DNA of 64,000 nt from Adineta steineri (taxonomy: Eukaryota; Rotifera; Eurotatoria; Adinetida; Adinetidae), in NCBI GenBank assembly GCA_905250115.1, contig CAJNOI010000067.1, forward strand, positions 130,490 through 194,489, in the 5' to 3' direction. How positions within the stretch are numbered: the first letter of the stretch is position 1; every line of letters begins with the position of its first letter. The notes beneath the pieces are model-generated. The model was not told the DNA's origin and did not search any database. It worked only from the letters and a program-made list of their open reading frames with translations. Positions 45,480 through 57,360 of the stretch are shown piece by piece. Position numbers and translations under genes: made by a program.

Positions 45480-48400
45480 ATGGATTCAGCTCGATTAACT
45501 CGACGAAAACCGAAAACTCCTCGATCATCTGCTATTAGTAATAACAAAATAACAGTAAGCGTTTTTTTTTGTTTTTTTGGATATCGATGAAGAAAATAAT
45601 TTTTAGCTCGATCCACTAAAACCGATCCAGGGAACTTGGTTTGTATATTTTTCTTGTTTCTCGAGCTTTATTTTAATATTTAGGCGTCAGTTACAATTGG
45701 AATTAGCAAAGAAGAGGATGGGTTCAAGCAAACCATCAGAAACATTGATAAGTAGATCTTTGTTAGATTTCAGTGAGACACATGTTGATACATCTGAAAT
45801 GGGTCTATCCAGGATGCATCGACAATTTTCATCGGAAAACAATATGTAAATCATCCATAGATCAGCTTCTTTGACATAATTTATTTTTCCTAGTGACGCA
45901 TTGGGTATAAATCGTCATCGAATTTCATCTCATGTAAGTTATTTTCTTCAATGCAATACGATTTAATTTTTGATTTCTTTCTTAAATTAGAAAATTGGAT
46001 TTATCTATCCACAGGTAAGAATGAATTCTTATGTAGATTAGAAACTTTTTATATATAGAGTATTGTAATTGGACCAAATAATTTGTACAAATCTTGGTCT
46101 TGTCAAATAACGATGAGTTATCGATTTGATCCAACTTTAGCACCTGTCTTACAAAATTCAAGACGTGACGAAGTGACAATTTTTCAAGTAATTAATAATG
46201 GTTTCAGTTGGATTGTGTTTAAAGGATTTCTTAAGATGAATGGTAAAATTACTGATTTTATTTTGAATATTAAAGTTGTTTTTTCTCTCTAGATACATTT
46301 ACCTTTAAATCGCAACGTTCAAGAGATGATCGTTTTTGTCTAAGACTTGAAATTAATGGTTCTCTCGATACGACAATTTCGGCATGTTGTGAACATCCAT
46401 ATCGTCATGGAGGTCGAGTTGATGATGGTGATAGTTCATTTTGGATTAAAACTGTTGAAAAATATGTATCATGCACAAAGTAAGTAGAAAATAAAACGGA
46501 TATCAAAAGAAGATTGATCGTGTATTTCAGATGTAGAGAAAGTGTCGATTTGCCACTAGAAGAATTGGATGATGAAAAAATGAATGTTGATTCGGTAAGA
46601 TATTTACTGATGGTTCTAAATCAGAAAAAGATTGAAAATTCTTTATTTAGAGTACAGTGAGTGACGAAAGTGAAGTAGAAGAAGAATTAAATAAAATTTC
46701 GACTACTTCTACTCAAGTATTGGAAATATCGAAGAAAAAAGTTGAACCATCTGAAGTAAGAATTATCAGATTTGGAACATTTATTACGGTATATTTTTTA
46801 GCCATCAACTGATCATAAAATGACACCTCTAAAAGATAAATCAGATGATGATGAATCTGCTCTACTTAAATATATCAATGACAGTATGCAACAAGGTATA
46901 GTCATCGAATAATCTCTCTCCTAATATTACTTTCATCATTATAGCTCTATCAAAACCTAAATCAAGTAAAACAATTCCATCTCGATCCATTGGCAATTTT
47001 GAAAATTTTACTATTCTCTATATTGATCAAAATAAGGTACAAGATCTCAATCTTCTTCGTTCTACGGTTAATTTTATACGTACACTAAATGATCTAAATA
47101 CATTACAAACATTACTAACAACAATCATAGATGAAAGACTTATTGTTATTATCACTCTTGATCAAGCTCAAACTATTCTTCCTGAACTTCAACAACATAA
47201 ATGTATTCAATTCATTTATTTATTATCGAAAGAAATACATTCACCTAAATGGATTAATAATTATAATAAAATCATTGGAATTTATCCTGATATTAACTCA
47301 ATTCATAATCATTTAATTAAAACACTCGCCGATGTATCCTCTCGAATGATTCCAATGGAAATCACATCAAAAGAAAGTACTACAGATCTACAATTTACCT
47401 ATTGTCAATTATTAAAAGAAACAATTCTCTGTCAAGATGATGAAAGTGATTTAAAGAAAGATATGCTAACATTTTGTCGTCTTCATTATGCTAATAATCA
47501 AGAAGAACTTGATCAAATTGATAACTTTGAAAAATCTTTTATCGAAATAGAAAGTATTCAATGGTATACACGTCATTGTTTCTTATCAAAAATTTTATCA
47601 CGTGCATTTCGTACACAAGAAATTGATTTACTATTCAAAATGCGATATTTTATTCAATCTCTTCATAAACAAATTCAATCAATTGCTAACAAAGAGCCAA
47701 TTACTATCTATACTATTTTAGATATCGAACAAGAAATTATTGAAAAATTTCAAAATAATATCAATGGATTAGTCATATTTCATTCATTTCTTCCTGCAAC
47801 ATTGGAACGTCCAAGTCAAAATAATGATAAACAACAATGTCTTGTCTTTTCAATTCGACTTGCATCTAATTGTGCAGCAAATATCGAACACTTACGATCA
47901 TCCGATTGTAAAATTGATGTTTTAATTAATCTTAATACTATTTTTCGAATTGTTTCTATTGATAAAGGCACGAACACAGTGAATTTAGAATCTGTTTCAC
48001 AAGATGATTCTCATTTTCAACAATTAACTGAACCTTTACGTAAAGAAATAACACAAGCAGTTGTTATTTTACAAATAAGTAAACTTCTGTTGGAAACAAA
48101 TCATTATTGGGAATGTGATTATCTTACAGAATTAATCTATCAAGATAAATCTTTCGAAAATGATGGAACATTATTAGCAAGTTTAGCAGCTTCACATCAT
48201 CTTTTAGGTAATGCCAATGTAGTGAATAAAGATAATGAAGGAGCACGTTATCAATTCTTTAAATCCTTACGTGCATTTCATTTATTTCTTCCACCTTATC
48301 ATTCAATGTTATCATCGAGTTACAATAATATTGGTAGTATGTTCTATCAAGATGATCATCATGAAAGTGCTATTAAATTTCATGAAATAGCACTTCAATG

Positions 48401-48884
48401 TCAATTGAAAGCATCCAATCCTGATATGAATGCAGTAGCGACATATTCATCGAATATTAGTGCAGTTTATATAGATCAAAAGAATTACACAGAAGCTATA
48501 AAATATTTAAAACGAGCAGTAATAATTCGAGAGAAAATGTCGATGGATGGTGATACAAGACCATTAATTTCACTCTTTCAGAAAATATCCAGCTGCTTTT
48601 GGCATACAGGAAATGCCAAAGAAGCTTTGGATTATTATAAGAAAACATTGAAACTTCAACTTGAATTACCCAATCCATTACCACATCCATTATCAGTTAC
48701 TTATTATAATCTTTCTACTGCTTATGCACGATTGGGTGAATATAAAGATGCAGTAGATTGTGCAGAAAAATCAGTTGAATACTTGAAAATGGTTCCAGAG
48801 AAACATTTGGAATTAAAAGAAAATCAAGCTCAATTAGAAATTGTCCGACAAAAACTATGGTTGAAACAAGTTCTATCCGTTTAA
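45480..48884 (+). CDS. ART-TPR trio gene 2: CCE domain, receiver-like, dead ART, TPR
   Basis: Eleven exons (45480-45554, 45607-45638, 45684-45845, 45894-45933, 45991-46014, 46059-46242, 46293-46479, 46531-46594, 46651-46755, 46802-46895, 46945-48884) in phase; 968 residues. The CCE domain (SCQITMSYRFDP, DTFTFKSQRS, SACCEHPYRH, SCTKC) spans exons of 184, 187 and 64 bases, nearly the same sizes as in gene 1. An acidic linker follows, then the receiver-like module (FTILYIDQN...LIVIITLDQ...FIYLLSKE), ART (~500-690) and TPRs. The ART site is lost: the Arg is Thr (IYTIL), STS is LPAT, ExE is K-I-D. I predict a pseudo-enzyme. Exon 5 is a 24-base microexon. 153 bases separate it from gene 3. Confidence 0.88.
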
Positions 48885-49037
48885 TACTAAATAAAATATT
48901 GATTTTAAGTTTTAAGTTAAATTTTTCTGTCCCCCCTCCCCTACAATTATAGATAAGCGGAGTATAATAAATGAGTTTCACATTACGGGGCTACGCTTGC
49001 AAGTTTTTTCACATTATTTTAGATAAATTATTAATCA
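48885..49037 (+). promoter_or_regulatory. Intercistronic region with candidate trans-splice acceptor
   Basis: 153 bases. A run cccccctcccct (about 48930-48945) is followed by tttcacattattttag with AG at 49021-49022, 16 bases before the next ATG. Same geometry as the gap upstream of gene 2. Confidence 0.5.
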
Positions 49038-52000
49038 ATGACAACATCGAATAATGTAAGTGCGGATATTTGCCGTTCTTAATTACTGATTGAATGTTCT
49101 AGAACCCACCCATCAATATTTTTAACAATTCTTGTGCGATAACAATGCTGTATCTTGGTCCACCCACGATTGAATCCAATGGTCCTTATAGATTTAAAGC
49201 TCATGCTGATGAAGTTTTAATCCTTCAATCTTATACTACCATGGGTACAAAATCTGTTTTCAAAGGTTGTTTAAAACCTAATGGTAAACATCAATCGATT
49301 GATCTTTATTCACAATGATGAAAAATCAATTTTCTCTTTTTAGATGAATTTACTTTTAAATCATCTCGTTTGACTGATCGTCATTTTGCTATAACTATCC
49401 ATATCAATGGAATTATTGATCAACGTATTTTTATCTGTTGTGAATATGGATTCGTTAATCAATCTCATTTTCATACAAAACGAAATTCATGCCAACTTCA
49501 ATCAATTACTGGAGGAATACCATGCGAGATGTATGATAATATAAATCGATGAGATTTCTTTGCTTTGCTATAATATTTATTTTAGTTGTCAACCTCTCGA
49601 GATGATGAATTTTTTTTCGAACGAAATTCCAGATGATTATACAAATGATATTACACATCCTAGTGTTCAATCGGCAAATTTAAATTCGAAATTTATCAAA
49701 GAAAACTTATTAACTGAATCTAAATCAAATATCATAACAAAGAAAGATGATAACAAACAGTTGTCATTGCCAAATACTTCATCAACTAAATATAATTCGA
49801 ACGTAGATTCAAACAACGCTCAAGTAATTGAAGGAAAGATTATGATTAATATCAATGTTTTTTATTTAGACATCGAATAAGCAAGATGAGAATCATAATA
49901 CGAAAGAAGGAGTTAATCAACAAGTAAGAAAGATAATTTAATAAATAAAATAGATTGACAGATGACTTTCTAGGATGATCAACCGATAAATAACATCAAA
50001 GTATTGTTCAACTGTTACATTTGTTAGATAATATGATTTGTTTATTATAGTCATCGAAAAATACCATAACAGAATTAAAACAAACGGATTCATCTGTTGA
50101 TGCAAAAATTATGAATGAAGATAATAAAAGTAAGCATTGCTTTCGAAATCAAGATTAACTATAGGTACATTTATTTTAGCAAAGATTTCATCAGCAGCTA
50201 GTCTTAGAATCGAACAATTACTAACTGACTATTTAAAACTATTACTCCCACAGATAAAATCATCAACTAGTAATCCAAAGTCGAAATACACGACTGAACC
50301 AATTACATATTCAAATCCGGCAGGTTCGTAACTTTTTTTCTCTTTCAATTCAATGAAAATTTATTCTTCATTAGTGGAATCCAATCGAGAAACAAAAGCT
50401 TCTATGAAGTATACAGATTCATCTTCAATGTCAATGTCAGCAATAGAAAGTAAAGCGGAAGGTTTCGTTTTAATATGGTTGGATAAAACTATCCAACAAA
50501 ATCAGGATACAACTGATTCTGAACAAAAACTTCGTGCGATTGTTAATTCATTAGTTACTTTTCAGGAAATTAATGATGTTAAGAATTTTATTGAACAAAT
50601 TCAAGATCAACAAATTTATTTAATCGTATCGGGTGAACTTGGAGAAAAACTTGTCTCTACAAATCAAATTATCGATTCTCCGAAATTGAATTCTATTTAT
50701 ATTTTTTGTCGAGATCAACAAAAATATACAAAATTAACTCAACAGTCTAATAAAATACGTGCTGTTTTCATTGAAATCGATCCGTTATGTGCTCGTTTAA
50801 AAGAAGATACCGAACAAGCATTAAAAAATCTCCTTCCTATTTCTACAACATCAGAAGATTCAAAAAACGAAATAAACCAAATTAAATTTCTCTGTTCACA
50901 ACTTCATCGTGATTTTCTTTTTACTATTGAATACAATAATAATGCACGATTAGAACTTGCAGATTTCTGTTCCAATATATATAAATCCAGTATTCAAAAT
51001 CTCAAATATGTCGAAGAATTAAGAACGAAATATCATGCTGGCAAAGCAATCTGGTGGTAAGATAAAATTTTGAAATTCCCGAATTTCGCCAACAGACTCC
51101 CTATGAATTCACCTTCGATTTTCTAATTTATTGTGTATGTTTTAGGTATTCTCGAGAAACATTTCTATTTCGAATGCTTAACAATGCATTTCGGACACAA
51201 GATATATCAATATTATATAAATTTCATTTTTTCATCAAAGATTTACATATGCAGTTGGAACAAATGCATAGTTTATATAAACCATCGTTAGCAACGCGTG
51301 TTTTTACTGTTTATCGTGGATTAAGTATGTCTTTGGATGATTTCGAGAAAACAATACATTCTGAAGTCAATAATTTAATTGCATTTGATAGTTTTCTTTC
51401 GACTACTTTGGACAAAAAAACAGCTATACTATTTTCTTTAAATAAACAAAAATCCAAAAGTGAATCAGTTGTATTTTGTATGGAGATTGATGCTGATCGA
51501 ATGGATCGTCCATTTGCTGATATATCTCGTTGGAGTGATCATAAAGAAGAAAAAGAAGTTCTTTTTTCGACTGGAACTGTTTTTCGTATTGTTAATGTAG
51601 AAGATAAAGAAAAAAATGATGGTATTTGGATGGTTCATTTAAGTACTGTTAGTGAAAAAGACAAGAATTTAATGAAAGAAACACAACAAATACAAACGAC
51701 TCTATTAGAATTTTTCGAACGTGTTCTTAATGCTCAAAGTGAAGCCAAGAATTTTCATAAACTTCCTGATAGCAATGCTAATGTAGCAAATATGCTTTAC
51801 AAACAAGGTGTATACAATGAAAGCTTAGAATTCTATCAGAGAGCTTTGAAAGCTCTAAACGAATTAGAATCACCTGATCCATTGACAAAAGCAATATATA
51901 TTAGTAATGTTGCCAAGGCACATATGGCATCAGGGCATGAAGATGAAGCTTTAGTTTTATATAAACAAGCTTTAAATATTCGTCAGCGCTTGTGCGAATC

Positions 52001-52592
52001 TAATGATCCATCGTTAATTCATACTTTGCATACTATCGGTCATATTTATCGTGGAAAAGAAGATTGGAATAAAGCGTTGGAACGATATAATCAAGCATTA
52101 GAGCTACTACTAACGACACCTATTGAGTCCGGTCTATCATCAGATCCTTCATCCATTGCTGTTACTTATATTTGTATTGGGAATATTTATGATCGACAAG
52201 AGAATCATCAACAGGCATTAGAAGTATTTCTAAAGGCGCTTGAACAGCAACATAAACATTTGCCTGAACAACATCCTGCTTTAGCATTTCTATATAATAA
52301 TATTGGTGCGATGTATTATAAATTGCAACAATATGATAGAGCTTTAGAAAATCATCTCAAATGTTTGAACATTGAATTGAAAGCATTGCCAAAAGAACAT
52401 ATAACATTTGCTAAAACATATAAGAATATTGCTACAACCTACGAAAAACTTCGACAATTCAATGAAGCATTTGAATTCGCGAAAAAATATGTCGACCAAT
52501 TGAAACTTCATAGCTTAGAAGACAACAAAGAACTCATTGAAGCGGAGAATTTACTCAAAAAAATTCAAATAAGTCGAGACAATAGAAAATAA
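49038..52592 (+). CDS. ART-TPR trio gene 3: CCE domain, receiver-like, intact ART signature, TPR
   Basis: Ten exons (49038-49055, 49103-49283, 49344-49530, 49586-49823, 49870-49923, 49974-50000, 50051-50129, 50180-50323, 50375-51056, 51146-52592) in phase; 1018 residues. The CCE domain (SCAITMLYLGPP, DEFTFKSSRL, FICCEYG, PCEI) is in exons of 181 and 187 bases. A long Ser/Asn-rich linker precedes the receiver-like module (GFVLIWLDK...IYLIVSGELG...SIYIFCRDQ). The ART domain is complete: R594 (VYRGL), S622-T-T (SFLSTTL), and E672-K-E674 (EEKEVLFSTGTVFRI). About six KLC-type TPRs end the protein. It should transfer ADP-ribose to arginine, with the TPRs choosing partners (inference). Exon 8 uses a GTTCGT donor. 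The only trio member with full catalytic residues. Confidence 0.9.
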
Positions 52593-52644
52593 AAGTATTC
52601 ATGACTATTGTTCTTCTTACTACCTTTTTTTGAAAAATAAAACA

Positions 52645-52662
52645 GGGTGTGTGTGTGAGCGT
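52645..52662. repeat. Telomere-like run (short)
   Basis: gggtgtgtgtgtgagcgtg in the 3' flank of trio gene 3. Confidence 0.45.
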
Positions 52663-52806
52663 GAATATTATAGATTTATTTGAGATTTAAAATAAGGTTT
52701 GATAAGCAAATACATGAATAAAGCAAGTAAAATAATTATTTTGAATGGACAACATGAAAAATTGAGTCTCTCATGTTTATCTTTCTTATAGTAATATATT
52801 GAAGAA

Positions 52807-53786
52807 AGAGAATGCATCCTATTCCGCGATGTTGAACATTGAAGGAATCAGTTCCGCACCGGCATCGATTCCGTCCAATTCCGGGAATTCGATCGACACA
52901 CAACATAAGACACCCAGTCGAGATTGATCGAGTTCGACCGATTCCGGAATTTCACGGAATTCCTACCAATTCCCACCGATTCCGGAATTGCGGGAATTGG
53001 TTCCGATTCCGGAATTCCGCACCGGAATCACACCATCCACCTCACCCACATTTGTTGTGTTGTGTTGATAAGTTATCCCGTTTGGATACGATCTAATTCC
53101 GTCACGGAATTCCGGGAATTGCATCAAGACGGAATTCAGTGGAATTGGACGGAATTCCTGGGAATTCCTGCCGATTCCCACCGATTCCGGAATTGCGTGG
53201 ACCATTTCTAATTACGGAATTACACGGAATTCCTACCGATTCCCGCCAATTCCCACCGATTCCGGAATTGCGGGAATTGGTTCCGATTCCGGAATTCCGC
53301 ACCGGAATCACACCATCCACCTCACCCACACTTATTGTGTTGTACTGATAAGTTATCACACCATCCACCTCACCCACATTTGTTGTATTGTGCTGATAAG
53401 TTATCCCGTTTGAATACGATCCAATTCCGTTGCGGAATTCCGGGAATTGCACCAAGACGGAATTCAGTGGAATTGGACGGAATTCCTGGGAATTCCTACC
53501 GATTCCCACCGATTCCGGAATTGCGTGAACTACTTCTAATTACGGAATTACACGGAATTCCTACCGATTCCGGAATTCCTACCAATTCCGGAATTATACG
53601 GAATTCCTACCAATTCCGGAATTATACGGAATTCCTACCAATTCCGGAATTATACGGAACTCGATCAATTTTCGAGTGGGTATCGGATATTATGTGTCGA
53701 TCGAGTTCCCGGAATTGAACGGAATCGATTCCGGAGCGGAACTAGTTCCTGAAATGTTCAACATTACGGAATAGGATGACTGCTCT
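52807..53786. mobile_element. TIR element made of GGAATTCC-like palindromes
   Basis: Terminal inverted repeats of ~70 bases: both ends read catcctattccg, then gttgaacatt and agttccgc, inward. A possible 6-base target duplication, gaagaa, flanks it (52801-52806 and 53787-53792). The interior consists of ggaattcc, attccgg and gattcc words, with a ~280-base internal duplication, a ~47-base tandem duplication (about 53300-53402) and three ~28-base units (about 53565-53655). Open frames here are repeat artefacts. Non-autonomous, class unknown. Confidence 0.75.
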
Positions 53787-54088
53787 GAAGAAATGAAAAC
53801 ATTGATCAAATATTGTATATGGTCAAAACAATCAAAATCATTGCCAACGATTTTTGATAAAAAGAACCAATTACAGCGGCATTAGGAGTTGATGATTGTA
53901 CGAATGATGTTGAAGTTGTTGTACTTACTAAATTTCATGGCGAAAAGAACCGTTTTTATGAAAAATAAAGAATTTAAAATTTGGTCAATTTTTTCATCAG
54001 TCGGCTTCCGTCAATAAACTGTTAACCTTTCATCAGACTTCTACCGTCAACAATCACAAATTACAAACTCGGAAAATTTTTATATATC
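53787..54088. other. Intergenic
   Basis: On the minus strand near 53885-53935 a short Thr/Ser-rich translated segment (TTSTSF...SSTP) beside splice-like sites resembles the stalk exons of the gene at 31177-33619. It may be a stray exon remnant; too short to call. Confidence 0.3.
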
Positions 54089-55229
54089 TTAATAGTCGAG
54101 ATACTTACAGCAAATAATAGAAAACTTTTCGATGCGCTGATTTTGTGAATCTGCAACAAAAAGAGAGCCATCAGAATCAAAACTTATACTTGTTGGAAAA
54201 TTCAATTGATTCGGTAATATTCCTCCAGCTGAATTGCCAGCAATGATTGTACCGGAGCTGGAGCCAATTATCCAACGGACGACGCGGCTATTTCCGGTAT
54301 CAACGATAAACATATTTTTATTTATATCTACGATAACTCTCGATGGAAAATAGAGTTGATTGAGTGCAGAACCTGGAACACTTGGTTGTCCTGCAACAGT
54401 TTTTCCACTGGTATCTCCTGATCTCCATTGTTGTATTCGGTGATTGAATGTATCTGCTACATACATAGTATTTTGATCATTTTCGTCGATGAATATTCCT
54501 GTTGGAGAGGAGAATTGAGTAGCTCCTGAACCAGATGTACCACAAACAATAGTACTCGTTGATGGTGATGACCATTTGACAATTCGATTATTTCCTGTGT
54601 CAGCAATCCAAATAATTGATGTACTTGTTTGAACATACATTCCATAAGCCCCATTGATTTGACTTGCATTACTGCCTTTGCCATTTCCAGCGGCCACGAT
54701 TGAACTAGTACCAGCTCCTGGAGCCCATTTTGTAACACGATTATTATTTGGATCAAGAATATAAATATTCCCATTTATATCGATACTCATTTGGGCCACT
54801 TTATGAATGAAATAGTACATATTAAGAATAATTATCTAACAGTAAACTTACTTAAACCGAACTGATTAAGTGCACTACCAGCACTGCCTTGAATTATTGT
54901 CGTTCCTACAACTGCGTTTCGAAGCCAAAGTTGAACTCGAAAATTTCCATTGTCTAATATGTAAATCATACTGTTGTTACCAATAAATACATCATATGGA
55001 TTAGATAATAGTGATGCATTTGAGCCACTAATGCCATTTGGTGAACCAGCAACTGTAGTTGCATTAATTGACCAATTTAACATTGGGCAAATATTCAACG
55101 CTGCATTTTGTTTGAACAAAAATCTAATAAAAAAGTCTTTTTTTAAGTATCCTCGGCATCGAACTCGCATTTCTCTTACACAAACAACCATATTGATTTC
55201 AACCAAAGTTGCTTTGAAAGTATATCCAT
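54089..55229 (-). CDS. Secreted NHL-repeat beta-propeller protein
   Basis: Exons 55180-55229, 54852-55123 and 54089-54798 in phase; 343 residues. A signal peptide (MDILSKQLWLKSIWLFVVFLF) precedes at least five NHL blades of the form 'PxxVxxDxxxNxYIxDxxNxRVxxW' with GSNASQI / GSALNQL spacers (e.g. NIYILDPNNNRVTKW, TMYVADTFNHRIQQW, NMFIVDTGNSRVVRW, SLFVADSQNQRIEKF). Such propellers bind proteins or glycans outside the cell. The start at 55229 is chosen because the first intron (GTAAGA...TTATTAG) then yields a clean signal sequence. The protein ends soon after the last blade with no TM segment. Confidence 0.85.
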
Positions 55230-56508
55230 AAAATCGTTAAACATCTACACAGAATATGAACAATCATCAATGATTTCAATTAAGGATGTGGGTGTGGGTG
55301 TGGGTGTGGTATAAGTATATTAACCATAACATACTCACACCTAAACTATCTAATGGGCTAGTTTTTTTTATAGTGAAACTTCTGATAATCGAAAATAATC
55401 AATATAGGTGTTGCTATTTTGATTACGTTTCTAAAAGAGATGTCAGTTCATCTTTTATGAAACTTAATATATGACAAAGTCTTTTGTTTACTGAATATAA
55501 ATTGGAAAAAGAAAAAATATATATATTAGAAGTTTTCTTTCAAAGTCATTAATAGAAACTGCAAAGATATGTTTCTTGTCAATGATAAAATAACACAAGT
55601 GTTCTCGAAAATAATTTTATTTCGAGAAATAAAATGCGCATAGCAACGATAAGAGTTAATTTATGTTCTCTTACTTACAAAGAGTACAATGTTTTAAATG
55701 AAATACTAAAACAAGATAGTTCACATTAGTAAAACATTTTATCAGGAAGAAAACAAGTTTTATCTGAGTGAATGGACAGCGATTTGTGGATAATAAGTTG
55801 AACTTACCTTTGTTTGATTATTCAATTATGAACTAGTAGTACTCGAGTTGTATGATAAATGTTACTTTTATTCTCACTACAACAAAGAATAGAATACAAA
55901 TGAAATACTCTTTTTTTTCTTTCCACTATTTTAACCGATAGGCAGCTGTCCTTTATAAATTCTATTTTCTTGATGTAACTTACGTGGTGCCGTACTTTTT
56001 TCCGAGTAATAAGTATAATATTACTTAGATATGAACTGTTTGAAAAGATAAAATATAGAAAAAAAGAAAAATTTCCCATAGGTTGTGCTAAACAACAAAT
56101 GAAATCACAATTAATATAACTGTTTTTGTGTAAGTCTACTTCTATTTTCGAGAGAATTTTTAGACTAAAATTGTAAATGCATTTTATCATACTTAAAAAT
56201 ACTTTTAGAACTATTGATTCTATAGAATATATGGAAAATAAAAAATGAGTAACTGTTGTGGAAAAAAGTTCAGTAGAATATTTACTGAGTATTCTTTCAT
56301 ATAGAACAGCTGGCTAGCGTAAGCCGTTATAGACTACTATACGCGCTGCTCAATTGTATTCATCACCTTCTACGCAACTGAATATAAGTAGTACGTAGAA
56401 AAAACTATGCTGAGAAAAATGCTTTTAATTTACAGGGTGTTCCAAAAGTCCTTGAAAAAACAAATTGTGAATAGCTCTTGAATTAACGGAACGGAGTATT
56501 CAGATATG
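55230..56508. other. Intergenic
   Basis: Telomere-like pair at 55283-55350; otherwise AT-rich. A segment starting cagggtgttccaaaagtcc (about 56435) may be the left end of the fold-back element that follows. Confidence 0.45.
55283..55350. repeat. Telomere-like TGTGGG array with weak inverted partner
   Basis: atgtgggtgtgggtgtgggtgtgg (four units), then actcacaccta after ~35 bases. Confidence 0.8.
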
Positions 56509-57360
56509 GGTGAATCCGTGGGTACCTACCACGGTTTGGAAAAAGTTTTTTTTTCGATTTTTTTTTGACAGAAAGTCCTAAGCGATCCAGAAAACGTTAT
56601 TCACCGAAAAAAAATAAACTTTTTTGTTGAAATCGTGGAGTACTAAGTCGTTTTCTCGGAACATGTATATATGTATTACATGGTCCAGCATCATATCAGT
56701 AGATGACCTACTAAATATTCAAACCAAAGGTTTTTATCACTTTTTATCTCAGAAAGATAAAAGGACTGTAGATAACGTGGTTTGGCAAAAAAAAATAAGT
56801 ATTATTTCTAATGAAATGGTCAAGTTCTAAGTCGTTTTTTTGGAACATGTAAGATGTAGCAAATGCAAAAATCGACTAAAATGTTTTTTTCGTGATTTAT
56901 ATATGGTTCGATAGAACTCGTCGAGCTCTACAAAACTGTATATTTTTAAAAAAATTTAAGTCATTTTTTTAGGGAAAAGCATGCAAAAAATATGATAAAT
57001 TTCATATCATGAGAAATCATTCATTTTTAAAAAACTGCTGTTTTTCGAAATTTTTAAATTACCAAAGACGTTTACAAGCATGCTCATTAGATGCAGCATG
57101 AAAAGCTGCATCTAATGGTATAACCATCTGGAGGATGTTTGAATATTTAGTAGATCATCTACTGATATGATGGCTCGAATATGTAATACGTATATACATG
57201 TTCCGAGAAAACGACTTAGAACTTCAAGATTTCAACAAAAAAGTTTTTTTTTTTTCGGTGAATAACGTTTTCTGGATCGCTTAGGACTTTCTGTCAAAAA
57301 AAAATCGAAAAAAAAAACTTTTTCCAAAACGTGGTAGGATTCCCACGGATTCACCCATAT
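56505..57360. mobile_element. Fold-back element 3, long inverted repeat
   Basis: The left arm (about 56505-56722) is the reverse complement of the right arm (about 57137-57360) with few mismatches. Shared words include atatgggtgaatcc, cctaagcgatccagaaaacg and acttagtcgttttctcggaacatg (split across mismatches). The centre is ~415 bases and repeats the word ctaagtcgttttttggaacatg-like at ~56828. No transposase. Directly to its right a smaller inverted pair (about 57395-57422 and 57535-57565, ataccctcgaagtttcagc) may be a second element. Confidence 0.8.

Noticed and set aside
52839-53718. Several open frames of 60-135 codons rich in NS/EF/IP repeats
   Set aside because: They are translations of the GGAATTCC palindromic repeat in all frames, not genes.
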